A stretch of 64,000 bases of DNA from Demequina sp. TMPB413 (GTDB lineage: Bacteria; Actinomycetota; Actinomycetes; Actinomycetales; Demequinaceae): contig NZ_CP096184.1 in assembly GCF_020447105.2 (NCBI RefSeq), positions 1,116,001 to 1,180,000 on the forward strand, read 5' to 3'. The position numbers and the translations under genes are program-made. Below, in pieces: positions 41,218 to 48,883 of this stretch. Positions within the stretch are counted from its first letter, which is position 1. Each line of letters opens with the position of its first letter. The notes below the pieces were generated by a model. That model had not been told where the DNA came from. It saw only the letters and a list, made by a program, of their open reading frames with translations, and did not search any database.

Positions 41218-42084
41218 ATGAGTGAACAGCCCCCCGTGTCCCCAGGGCCGCCCCGCGAGTCAATCATGGTGGCGGCATTCGAGGGTTGGAACGACGCAGG
41301 CAGCGCCGCATCCCACGCCATCGACCACGTGGCCGAGATGTGGGATGCGCAAGAGTATGGCGCCATGGACCCCGAGGATTACCACGACTTTCAGGTCAGT
41401 AGGCCGACGCTGTCGCGCTTGCCCGATGGCGAGAAGGTCATCTCGTGGCCAGGGACAGTCGTGTCGACGTGCGCAGGCGTCTCGACGCCTGACAGGCGCG
41501 TCTCGCTCGTGAGAGGCATTGAGCCGTCGATGCGCTGGCGGCAATTCTGCGGGGAACTGCTCGATTACGCGGAGGACCTCGAGGTGACCACCCTCATCAC
41601 GTGCGGAGCGTTGCTGGTGGATGTCCCACACACCCGTCCGTTCCCCACGTTTGTGTCGTCTGAAAGCGACCATGCGAGACGGCTGTGGGGTCTTGAGCGC
41701 TCCGACTACGAAGGGCCTACCGGGATCGTCGGCGTGCTGGCCCACGAAGCCCAGGCGCGCGGGATCACGGTGCTGTCCATGTGGGTGGGCGTCCCCCACT
41801 ATGTGGCACATCCGCCGAACCCCAAGGCAACCCTCGCTCTCCTCGGCCAAATCGAGAGGCTCGTTGGGGTGCCCATCAACCTTGGCGAGCTGCCGGACGA
41901 GGCCGACGCGTGGACTCGCGGCGCAGACGAGCTTGCCGAGGACGACGAGGAGATCGGCGAGCACGTACGCCAACTCGAGTCCGTGATGGACGAGGCGAGC
42001 CTTCCCGAGGCTTCAGGCGAGGCGATCGCCGCTGAGTTCGAGCAGTTCTTGCGCAGGCGCGACGGCGGTCTAGGCAAGCAATAG
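41218..42084 (+). CDS. PAC2 family protein
   Basis: A 288-residue protein of the PAC2 (proteasome assembly chaperone 2-like) family. It has MVAAFEGWNDAGSAASHAIDHV at the start, CGALLVDVPHTRP, VGVLAHEAQARGI, SMWVGVPHYVAHPPNPKATLALL and an acidic helical C-terminus. Bacterial members usually occur in actinobacteria near the pup genes; their function is not established. Its presence here without 20S genes argues against a simple proteasome-assembly role. Confidence 0.9.
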   Translation: MSEQPPVSPGPPRESIMVAAFEGWNDAGSAASHAIDHVAEMWDAQEYGAMDPEDYHDFQVSRPTLSRLPDGEKVISWPGTVVSTCAGVSTPDRRVSLVRGIEPSMRWRQFCGELLDYAEDLEVTTLITCGALLVDVPHTRPFPTFVSSESDHARRLWGLERSDYEGPTGIVGVLAHEAQARGITVLSMWVGVPHYVAHPPNPKATLALLGQIERLVGVPINLGELPDEADAWTRGADELAEDDEEIGEHVRQLESVMDEASLPEASGEAIAAEFEQFLRRRDGGLGKQ

Positions 42085-42116
42085 GCAGGAGCCCTCTCAG
42101 CCGGAAACCGCGAAGG

Positions 42117-42977
42117 TTAGATCGCCGCGACGGCGCCAACGCCAAGCAGGACAAAGATCACGGCGGCAAACGCGACCCGATAGACCACGAACGGCATGAA
42201 CGAGCGGGTGGTGATCATGCGCAGGAACCACACGATGACCGCGTAGCCGACGCCGAAGGCCACCATGGTTGCGATGATGGTCGCAGCAATCCCAGGACCA
42301 CCAGGCGCGGTCAGATCCTCAAAACTGGTTGCGAGTTCAAAGAACGCAGACCCCACCACCGCGGGGATCGCGAGCAGAAATGAGTAGCGGGCGGCCGATT
42401 GGCGGGTCAGCCCGAGCCAGCGCGCCATCGTGATGGTGCCGCCTGAACGCGAGACGCCAGGAATGAGCGCCGCCGCTTGCGCCAGCCCGAGCATCACCGC
42501 ATCTTTGGCGCGAAGCGTGTCGAGTTCGCGCTCGGCGGGACGCAGGCGATCGACCGCGCCCAGGATGACTCCGAAGACCGCCAAGACGGTCGCTGTGATG
42601 TACAGGTTGCGCACGCTGGTCTCAATCGCATCCTTGAACAACACGCCTACTATCACGATCGGTACGGAACCGAGGATGACCCACCAACCCATCCTGGCGT
42701 CGGCGTTCTTGGCTCCTAGGCGAGAAGCCCTGTCCGCCCCGTCCTGGCCACGCAATGCCCTGACCCATGCGGCGATGATCCGCGCGATGTCGTGGCGAAA
42801 GTACAAGAGCACGGCGGCCTCGGTACCCAGCTGGATGATGGCGGTGAACGCTGCGCCTGGATCGCCGCCGTGGGGAAGCAACGGGCCAATCACCCTGATG
42901 TGCGCCGATGAGGAAATCGGCAAAAACTCAGTAAGGCCCTGGACCAGGCCAAGGACGACGGCTTCCCACCAACTCAT
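42117..42977 (-). CDS. uppP: Undecaprenyl-diphosphatase
   Basis: A 286-residue polytopic membrane phosphatase that recycles undecaprenyl diphosphate to the monophosphate carrier for cell-wall synthesis; members also give bacitracin tolerance. Signature regions are QGLTEFLPISSSAHIRV near the N-terminus and GVSRSGGTITMARWLGL, holding the catalytic Glu, Ser and Arg. About eight hydrophobic segments. Convergent with the PAC2 gene. Confidence 0.96.
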   Translation of the reverse strand: MSWWEAVVLGLVQGLTEFLPISSSAHIRVIGPLLPHGGDPGAAFTAIIQLGTEAAVLLYFRHDIARIIAAWVRALRGQDGADRASRLGAKNADARMGWWVILGSVPIVIVGVLFKDAIETSVRNLYITATVLAVFGVILGAVDRLRPAERELDTLRAKDAVMLGLAQAAALIPGVSRSGGTITMARWLGLTRQSAARYSFLLAIPAVVGSAFFELATSFEDLTAPGGPGIAATIIATMVAFGVGYAVIVWFLRMITTRSFMPFVVYRVAFAAVIFVLLGVGAVAAI

Positions 42978-43042
42978 GTCGGACAGGCTACTTCCCGCGC
43001 GTCGCGCCTCCGACCACGACGCGCGCGGGTAGGTTCGCTCGC

Positions 43043-44005
43043 ATGCAGCGCAGACGTCTCGGGAACAGAGGGGCTGAGGTCTCTCGCCTCGCGCTCGGAA
43101 CCATGACCTGGTCGCGTGACACGTCGAGGGAAGAGGCCGGCAGGCTGCTCGGCGCGTTTGCGGACGCTGGCGGCTCCCTGATCGACACTGCTGCGACGTA
43201 CGCCGATGGTGGATCAGAGTCAGTGATCGGGTCCCTCTTGGCAGGCGGATTTGCGCGTTCTGAGTTCCAGATTTGCACGAAGGCCGGCGTGAGGCGGACG
43301 CCTGAGGGCGGCGTCATCGACGCTTCACGAGGTGCTCTGCTCGACACCCTTGACGCGTCGCTCAAGCGGCTCGAAACGGATCACGTCGATCTGTGGCTGG
43401 TGCATACCTTTGATCCCGTGACGCCGCTGGAAGAGACGATGCACGCGCTCGAGGTAGCGCTCACCACAGGCAGGGCCCGCCAGGTCGGAGTTTCCAACTT
43501 CCCGGGTTGGGCATTGGCGCGCGCCGCGTCGGTAGCAAGAGACGCCGCAGCCCCTGCGGCGGCTCAAATGGAGTACTCACTGCTCGAGAGAGGAATCGAG
43601 CGCGAGGTGGTCCCCGCGGCTCAATCGCTTGGCATGGGAATCCTGGCCTGGTCGCCGCTCGGGCGAGGGGTGCTGACCGGCAAGTACGCCCACGCTATCC
43701 CCGCGGACTCGCGAGCAGCCTCCGACCATCTCGCCGGGTTCGTCGAGCCCTATCTCACCCCGCGCGCAGCATCGGTTGTCACGGCATTGATGACGGCGGC
43801 CGACGGCCTTGGCAGGTCCGCTCACGAAGTCGCGCTTGCGTGGGTCAGGGACGCTCCGGGGGTCGCGTCGGCGATCGTGGGTGCGCGCACCGCCGAACAA
43901 CTTGCGCCGAGCCTCGCCGCAGAAGACCTCGTGTTGCCAGAGCCCATTCGCACTGCGCTCGACGACGTCACCTCGCCGACCTTCGGATACCCGGAAAGGC
44001 GCTAA
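43043..44005 (+). CDS. Aldo/keto reductase
   Basis: A 320-residue NADPH-dependent TIM-barrel oxidoreductase. It has the aldo/keto-reductase pattern RRLGNRGAEVSRLALGTMTW, LIDTAATYADGGSE (Asp and Tyr of the tetrad), ICTKAGVR (Lys), HVDLWLVHTFDPVTPLEE (His) and the cofactor end VASAIVGARTAEQL. The substrate is not predictable. A single gene, convergent with the acidic-protein gene. Confidence 0.93.
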   Translation: MQRRRLGNRGAEVSRLALGTMTWSRDTSREEAGRLLGAFADAGGSLIDTAATYADGGSESVIGSLLAGGFARSEFQICTKAGVRRTPEGGVIDASRGALLDTLDASLKRLETDHVDLWLVHTFDPVTPLEETMHALEVALTTGRARQVGVSNFPGWALARAASVARDAAAPAAAQMEYSLLERGIEREVVPAAQSLGMGILAWSPLGRGVLTGKYAHAIPADSRAASDHLAGFVEPYLTPRAASVVTALMTAADGLGRSAHEVALAWVRDAPGVASAIVGARTAEQLAPSLAAEDLVLPEPIRTALDDVTSPTFGYPERR

Positions 44006-44037
44006 GCCATGACCGCGCGGCGAGAGGGCTCCGTGAC

Positions 44038-44394
44038 TTACCTGAGGTCGAACTCCTCGATCTCGTCGTCCATGTCGTCCTCGTTCTCGACGGCGTGCCC
44101 GTCTATCGGCTCGAGGTCCTCGTCATCGTCGTCGTCGTCATCGTCGGCTTCGCCGTCATCGCCAGCCTCTGCGTCTTCGTCTTCTCCATCATCGAACTCG
44201 TCGAGGACGACCGGCAACGACTCTCCGAACGCGGAATCAAGAGCGTCCTCGTACCGTTCGAATGCTTCAGCCACCGCGTCGAAGGCATCGTCAACCGCCG
44301 CGTCCTCCGTGCTACGGCGCGCGATGACTGCCTCAAGGTGGGCCTCGAGCGCCCCCGTCAACTGTCGCAATGCCTCGCGGGCGTTGGTGCTCAT
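44038..44394 (-). CDS. Small acidic protein, Asp/Glu-rich tail
   Basis: A 118-residue protein not recognised by function. Residues 1-50 are helical (NAREALRQLTGALEAHLEAV then DAAVDDAFDAVAEAFERYEDAL), and the C-terminal half is extremely acidic, with a run of eight aspartates and many Glu. The ATG at 44394 is preferred; a start 7 codons upstream is possible. It is divergent from the DUF5703 gene with 43 bases between. The helical part looks conserved, so it is likely a real gene; the acidic tail could bind basic partners or cations. Confidence 0.75.
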   Translation of the reverse strand: MSTNAREALRQLTGALEAHLEAVIARRSTEDAAVDDAFDAVAEAFERYEDALDSAFGESLPVVLDEFDDGEDEDAEAGDDGEADDDDDDDDEDLEPIDGHAVENEDDMDDEIEEFDLR

Positions 44395-44437
44395 GGAGAT
44401 GACGTTACCCCCCATACGGGGTTAGATGGGAGACAAG

Positions 44438-44695
44438 ATGACGGACGCGACTCACTTGGCCTCAGGACACGTCATCAATCCGCGCCTCGAGAGGCGTCAG
44501 TCAAACTCGCACACGCAATGGCGGGTGGTAGACATCCCGCGAGACATCAGTCGCGGGGAGACCACTCAGCTGCTGTCTGAGCAAGCGGAGTATGGCCGTT
44601 GGGAGCTCGCGCGCAGCATCGTGTTTGTTGGAGGAGCCAGGCGCGTCTGGCTACGGCGCAGGACGATGCACGTGGAACGCACTGACGCCGCGTAA
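44438..44695 (+). CDS. DUF5703 family protein
   Basis: An 85-residue cytosolic protein. The core WRVVDIPRDISRGETTQLL then SEQAEYGRWELARSIVFVGG, ending in RRVWLRRRTMHV, fits DUF5703, a small actinobacterial family of unknown function. The ATG at 44438 is chosen because GGGAG lies 5 bases ahead; an earlier ATG at 44426 lacks a site. It lies between the acidic protein and the M20 peptidase gene, with which it is often grouped. Confidence 0.78.
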   Translation: MTDATHLASGHVINPRLERRQSNSHTQWRVVDIPRDISRGETTQLLSEQAEYGRWELARSIVFVGGARRVWLRRRTMHVERTDAA

Positions 44696-44713
44696 CGGTT
44701 CACGAGGACGTCG

Positions 44714-46012
44714 CTAGCAGTCGAGCAGGAACTGCTCGACGACGTCGGCGCCCACCTCGAGGCTGTCGATCGGTACCCGCTCGTCAATGCCATGGAAGAG
44801 CGAAGAGAAGTCCAAGTCTGCTGGAAGCTTGAGCGGCGCAAAGCCATACCCAGAGATCCCCAGTTTGGCCAGGTGCTTGTTATCCGTACCGCCCATGAGG
44901 GAGTACGGCAACACCACGGCGCCAGGGTCGGCCGTATGAAGCGCCGCGATCATCTTGTCGACCAGCGGGGAGTCAAAAGGAAACTCCATCGCTCCCTCAT
45001 TGATGTACGGCTCCACCTTGACGTGCGTACCGGCAAGTTCCTCGATGGTGCGCAGCACCTCTTCTTGCTGCCCTGGCAAGAAGCGGGTGTCCACCAGACC
45101 CTTCGCCACGTCGGGGATCACATTGACCTTGTATCCCGCGTCCAGCATCGTCGGATTGGAGGTGTTGCGCACCGAAGCCTCAATCATGCGACTGACTGGC
45201 CCCATCGCCGCAATAATCTGCGCGACTCGCTCCTCCGATGGCTCGTAGTCAATCTCAAGGAGTTCAGCTGCGCCCCTCAACAAGTGTTCCACTGTGGGGG
45301 TGATGTCGAGCGGCCAGCGGTGCTCTCCGATGCGCGACATCGCGCCAGCAAGATGTGCCACCGCATTGTCGTGGTGCACCAGGCTCCCATGACCCTGAAC
45401 GCCTGACGCAGCGAGCTTGAGCCACTGGATGCCCTTTTCGGCCGTCTGGATCAGGTAGGTCCGTCTGCCTGCGATCTGAATCGAGAATCCGCCGACCTCA
45501 CTGATCGCCTCTGTCGCGCCCCTGAAGTCATCAGGATGGTTCTCCACCATCCAGCCTGCGCCCCGTCGTCCGCCGTGCTCCTCATCGGCGAAGAACGCGA
45601 TCACGATGTCGCGAGCAGGCTTGCGACCGGTCGAGACGATCCTGCGCACAGCCTCGAGGTACATCGCGTCGACGCCCTTCATGTCGACGGCTCCCCTGCC
45701 CCAGATCATCCCCTCCTTCACCTCTGCCGCGAAGGGGTCGACCGACCAGTCCTCGGCGAAGGCAGGAACGACATCGAGATGGCCGTGTAGCACGAGCGGC
45801 GGCCGCGTCCTATCAGCGCCTTCCCAGAGTGCAGTCAAGCTCGCGCGCGTCGGCTCGGACTCCCGAATCACTGCATCGAGCCCCAGGTCCGACAGGAAGC
45901 CTGCGACATACTCCGCCGCGACCCTCTCGCCCGGCCCCGGTTCGTCCCCAAAGTTCGACGTGTCGATGCGCATCAGATCTTGGGCGAGGGACGTCACTGA
46001 CACTGGCGGCAT
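44714..46012 (-). CDS. M20/M25/M40 family metallopeptidase
   Basis: A 432-residue zinc hydrolase of the M20 family (carboxypeptidase/dipeptidase/deacylase type). Metal and catalytic motifs: LVLHGHLDVVPA (His, Asp), GRGAVDMKGVDAM (bridging Asp) and AFFADEEHGGRRGAGWMV (general base Glu-Glu), and a final metal His in SLFHGIDERV. There is no signal peptide, so it acts in the cytosol. The substrate is unknown. Confidence 0.93.
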   Translation of the reverse strand: MPPVSVTSLAQDLMRIDTSNFGDEPGPGERVAAEYVAGFLSDLGLDAVIRESEPTRASLTALWEGADRTRPPLVLHGHLDVVPAFAEDWSVDPFAAEVKEGMIWGRGAVDMKGVDAMYLEAVRRIVSTGRKPARDIVIAFFADEEHGGRRGAGWMVENHPDDFRGATEAISEVGGFSIQIAGRRTYLIQTAEKGIQWLKLAASGVQGHGSLVHHDNAVAHLAGAMSRIGEHRWPLDITPTVEHLLRGAAELLEIDYEPSEERVAQIIAAMGPVSRMIEASVRNTSNPTMLDAGYKVNVIPDVAKGLVDTRFLPGQQEEVLRTIEELAGTHVKVEPYINEGAMEFPFDSPLVDKMIAALHTADPGAVVLPYSLMGGTDNKHLAKLGISGYGFAPLKLPADLDFSSLFHGIDERVPIDSLEVGADVVEQFLLDC

Positions 46013-46062
46013 GCGGCCAGGCTACCGCGCATGTGACGGCGGGCGGTGTGAGCGTCGGCAGA

Positions 46063-47472
46063 TTAAGACGGCATGCGTTGAAGGCCGACTGACACGACGA
46101 CGACCACCACCACAAGCCCCGCGACTGCGAGCACGTACGTGGCACGCCGGTAGCCGGCCTTGGTCGCGGCCATCACCAGGCAGGCAATCGCTCCCGGTAT
46201 CAGAGCCAAGCCATACCTTCCCGTCGGGTTCGGGAAGTACTGAGGGATCGCGGTATTGCCATACGCCTGAATCTGGACGGCGAGGGGGTAGAGCACCGCG
46301 CCGATACCGAGGAGCCAGCCAAGTGAGCGACGTTCAGGCTCCTTGGCAAACGCGACGACCGTCGCGAGCATGGCTCCGATGACGAGCATGTTGAGGAGCC
46401 TGGTCCACGTGATGAGCAGCGCGATGTCGAGAGGAGGCTGGATGTAATAGTCAGAGGCCAGATTGAATCCGACGAACAGGGTCTCGATCCACTCGGAGCC
46501 CGGCAAGCCCATGACGTCCCTGGTGTTGATACCCACCAGCGGGTTCGTCCACGAACTATCGCCCCTTCCTGCTTGGATCGTCTCCCACACCACGTACGGA
46601 ACAAGGATCGCGCTGGCCATCGCTCCGGGCATGAAGGCGTCGCGAGACCTCAGGCCGCGGAATCCCTTGTCGCGAATGGCTCGCACCACAACCAGAACCG
46701 CGAGTGCGATAAAGGGAATCGTGGTGATGAACTTGGTCAGTCCCACCAAACCGATGAAGAGGGTAGGAAGCACCCAATCCCTTGACTGCTCCAGGAAGAT
46801 CCGCGCCGCCAACCACAATGCGAGCGCTCCAGCGAGGGGGGCAACGGCGTCGGGGTTCACTGTTGTCGATGCGTGAAGGACGCGCGGAAATGACACGAGC
46901 AGGAGCGGCGCCACGATCGCGACGGCAGGGTCAACTTTCCAACGCCGCAACGCGACAAAGAGCATGAACATGCCCCCGGCGAGCCACAGGATGCCGCTGA
47001 GGCGCGCGGCCTCGACAAAGTTGAGCTCCGTCACATCGTCCACGACGCGGGCGGGAAATCCCACCAACGCGTAGTAGAGCGGCGGGTGCGAGAAGTTGTA
47101 GTTCTCGCCGTCGTAGGGGAAGCGCCACGCAGGAGCAGAAGACCCGCAGTCAGGCAACTCGTAGCGCTCTTGGCCCATGCACGCCCAGATGTCCCGGATC
47201 TCCGGCGCGATCTCCGATCCCTTGGCAGGGATACGGAAGTGCGAGATCTCATACGCAAGATCCGCGTGGGTGGGCTCGTCGATCCTCGACATCGCCTGTC
47301 CGCCACCAAAGATCACGGGAATCACGACAGCGAGCGACACGAAGACGTAGACCAACCCGACGATCACGCGGCTACGGATCGAGTCGTCGAAACGGGCGGC
47401 GCGATGCTCGAGGGAGTCGATCAGGCGGCCAGGCCACTTGTGATCAGGGTGCATGGTGACGTCGGGCGCCAT
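46063..47472 (-). CDS. DUF2142-like polytopic membrane protein (GT-C-like)
   Basis: A 469-residue membrane protein with about ten hydrophobic segments. The first outer loop has MSRIDEPTHADLAYEISH, an acidic D-E-x-x-H motif of the DUF2142 family, and FSHPPLYYALVGFPAR, both reminiscent of GT-C glycosyltransferases that use lipid-linked sugars. The start follows GGGGGAGG. It may modify cell-surface glycans or proteins, but no reaction is known for the family. A single gene between the M20 peptidase and tRNA-Leu(GAG). Confidence 0.82.
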   Translation of the reverse strand: MAPDVTMHPDHKWPGRLIDSLEHRAARFDDSIRSRVIVGLVYVFVSLAVVIPVIFGGGQAMSRIDEPTHADLAYEISHFRIPAKGSEIAPEIRDIWACMGQERYELPDCGSSAPAWRFPYDGENYNFSHPPLYYALVGFPARVVDDVTELNFVEAARLSGILWLAGGMFMLFVALRRWKVDPAVAIVAPLLLVSFPRVLHASTTVNPDAVAPLAGALALWLAARIFLEQSRDWVLPTLFIGLVGLTKFITTIPFIALAVLVVVRAIRDKGFRGLRSRDAFMPGAMASAILVPYVVWETIQAGRGDSSWTNPLVGINTRDVMGLPGSEWIETLFVGFNLASDYYIQPPLDIALLITWTRLLNMLVIGAMLATVVAFAKEPERRSLGWLLGIGAVLYPLAVQIQAYGNTAIPQYFPNPTGRYGLALIPGAIACLVMAATKAGYRRATYVLAVAGLVVVVVVVSVGLQRMPS

Positions 47473-47540
47473 TGTCCTCCCCCGGCGTCATGTTGCTGCG
47501 TGCACGGTATGACCGATCACGCCGGTCCTCTATTTCCAGA

Positions 47541-47627
47541 TGGTGTCCGAGGGGGGACTTGAACCCCCACGCCCGTTAGGGCACTAGCACCTCAAGCTAG
47601 CGCGTCTGCCAATTCCGCCACCCGGAC
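47541..47627 (-). tRNA. tRNA-Leu (anticodon GAG)
   Basis: An 87-base type II tRNA including an encoded CCA (47541-47543). Acceptor GTCCGGG/CTCGGAC, D arm with GGCGGAATTGGCAGACGC, anticodon stem CTAGC/GCTAG with loop TTGAGGT (anticodon GAG, codon CUC), a long variable arm around TGCCCTAACGGGCG, and T arm GGGGG/CCCCC with loop TTCAAGT. A small GCGCCC hairpin lies just upstream at 47640-47655. Confidence 0.96.
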
Positions 47628-47741
47628 GAGTGGACTTGCGCGCCCCTAAGGGCGCTCAAGCGCGACGGCAATGCTAGCACGACGGAGACCGTCATTTGGC
47701 ATGCAGCAGGCGACGCGCGGCGGCAGACGCGCTAGCTCGCA

Positions 47742-47888
47742 TCAGGTGAAGAGGCTCACGCCTCCCGGCCCGATGAGCAGAGCGGCGATGATCAGCACGA
47801 TGCCCCACAGAATCTGACGCTGGAAGAGCCTCACGATGCCGATGATTCCAACGATGACGGCAATGATCCACAGAATCGTGTCCCACAT
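47742..47888 (-). CDS. GPGG-motif small membrane protein, 48 aa
   Basis: A 48-codon gene starting MWDTILWIIAVIVGIIGIV, with two hydrophobic helices (about 2-19 and 26-39) separated by a short polar turn (RLFQRQ), and ending in GPGGVSLFT. The C-terminal GPGG-S-x-F motif marks a family of very small actinobacterial membrane proteins of unknown function. The ATG at 47888 follows AAAGGAC at 7 bases. The gene is too short for usual ORF cut-offs and stands alone upstream of tRNA-Leu. Confidence 0.85.
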   Translation of the reverse strand: MWDTILWIIAVIVGIIGIVRLFQRQILWGIVLIIAALLIGPGGVSLFT

Positions 47889-48075
47889 GGCGTGTCCTTT
47901 CGTTGTATTTGTCCTGCTTTGTCAGCAACCCGCGCGAAGTGGCTTCCATTCCCAGCCAGGTGTTGCCCCTGCTGCTCGTGGGAAATGTCCGATGCGCAGG
48001 GACCAATGGCCCCGCGCGCGACCGCGCACCATCGCTACCGTCAAGTAAGTCGTCACCGTCGACGGGAGCAACGCC

Positions 48076-48855
48076 ATGACCACCTACTTGTACTTGTCGC
48101 TCATTCCTGAGGCACTCATCGCATCGATGTTGCCGCCTGATGACTTCGGGCTCTATTACTCGATCGGATCCGCCAAGCGCTCACACGGCCAGGCCATCTT
48201 CTTCTCCGTCGACCGCGAAAAGCTTGGCGACGCCGGGTTGCCTTGGGAAGACGTGGAAGCCCGCTGCGTCGCTCACGAAGACGGCAGCCCTAAGAGGTCG
48301 CTCTATCTGACGATCTATCGCGCGCTCGAACGGGTACCACGCAACGCGTTGACGGCGCTTCACCTCGCCACAGATGACGGCAGGGTGCTCACGGTCACGC
48401 CTCAGGATTTCGTCCCGGATGGCGAGGACCGCACACATCTGTACCAGGAACTGTGCCCCGTCACGCCCCGCATCGTGTCCCACCTCAACCCCGCGGAGTT
48501 CGCGACCTTCATCACCGGCAGCCGCCGCAACGTGCACGTGCCGCGCATCGTCTTTGCGGAACTCACCCTTGGCAACCTCAAGAACAACCCCGATCACCCC
48601 GACATCGACAATTTGCCTTATCCGAACATCGGCCACTTGCGTGACTGCCTGCGTGAACTCGCCGCGGCGCCAGACAAGGCCACCAAGACCGTGTTGCGGC
48701 AGATGACCCAAGAGGTGCTTTTCCGCACGATCCGAAACGGCGTCTTCGTTGGAGACTCCAGCGGCATCTCGGCGTTCCCCTTGCCCAGTAGGGATGCCCT
48801 CGAGCGCGAACACCGCGCTTGGTGGCGCTCCGCCCAGTCCACCTTCGGCCAGTAG
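48076..48855 (+). CDS. Conserved-looking protein of unknown function upstream of hppA
   Basis: A 259-residue soluble protein that I do not recognise. It starts TTYLYLSLIPEALIASMLPP and has VHVPRIVFAELTLGNL and a C-terminal ISAFPLPSRDALEREHRAW. There is no signal peptide or membrane helix; composition and codon use match neighbours. The first half has several aromatic-rich strands, the second half helices. It ends 28 bases before hppA on the same strand, so the two may be co-transcribed and the product could regulate or accompany the pyrophosphatase. No function is assigned. Confidence 0.75.
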   Translation: MTTYLYLSLIPEALIASMLPPDDFGLYYSIGSAKRSHGQAIFFSVDREKLGDAGLPWEDVEARCVAHEDGSPKRSLYLTIYRALERVPRNALTALHLATDDGRVLTVTPQDFVPDGEDRTHLYQELCPVTPRIVSHLNPAEFATFITGSRRNVHVPRIVFAELTLGNLKNNPDHPDIDNLPYPNIGHLRDCLRELAAAPDKATKTVLRQMTQEVLFRTIRNGVFVGDSSGISAFPLPSRDALEREHRAWWRSAQSTFGQ

Positions 48856-48883
48856 GCCTCCACCACCATAGAAAGGCCTCGAC

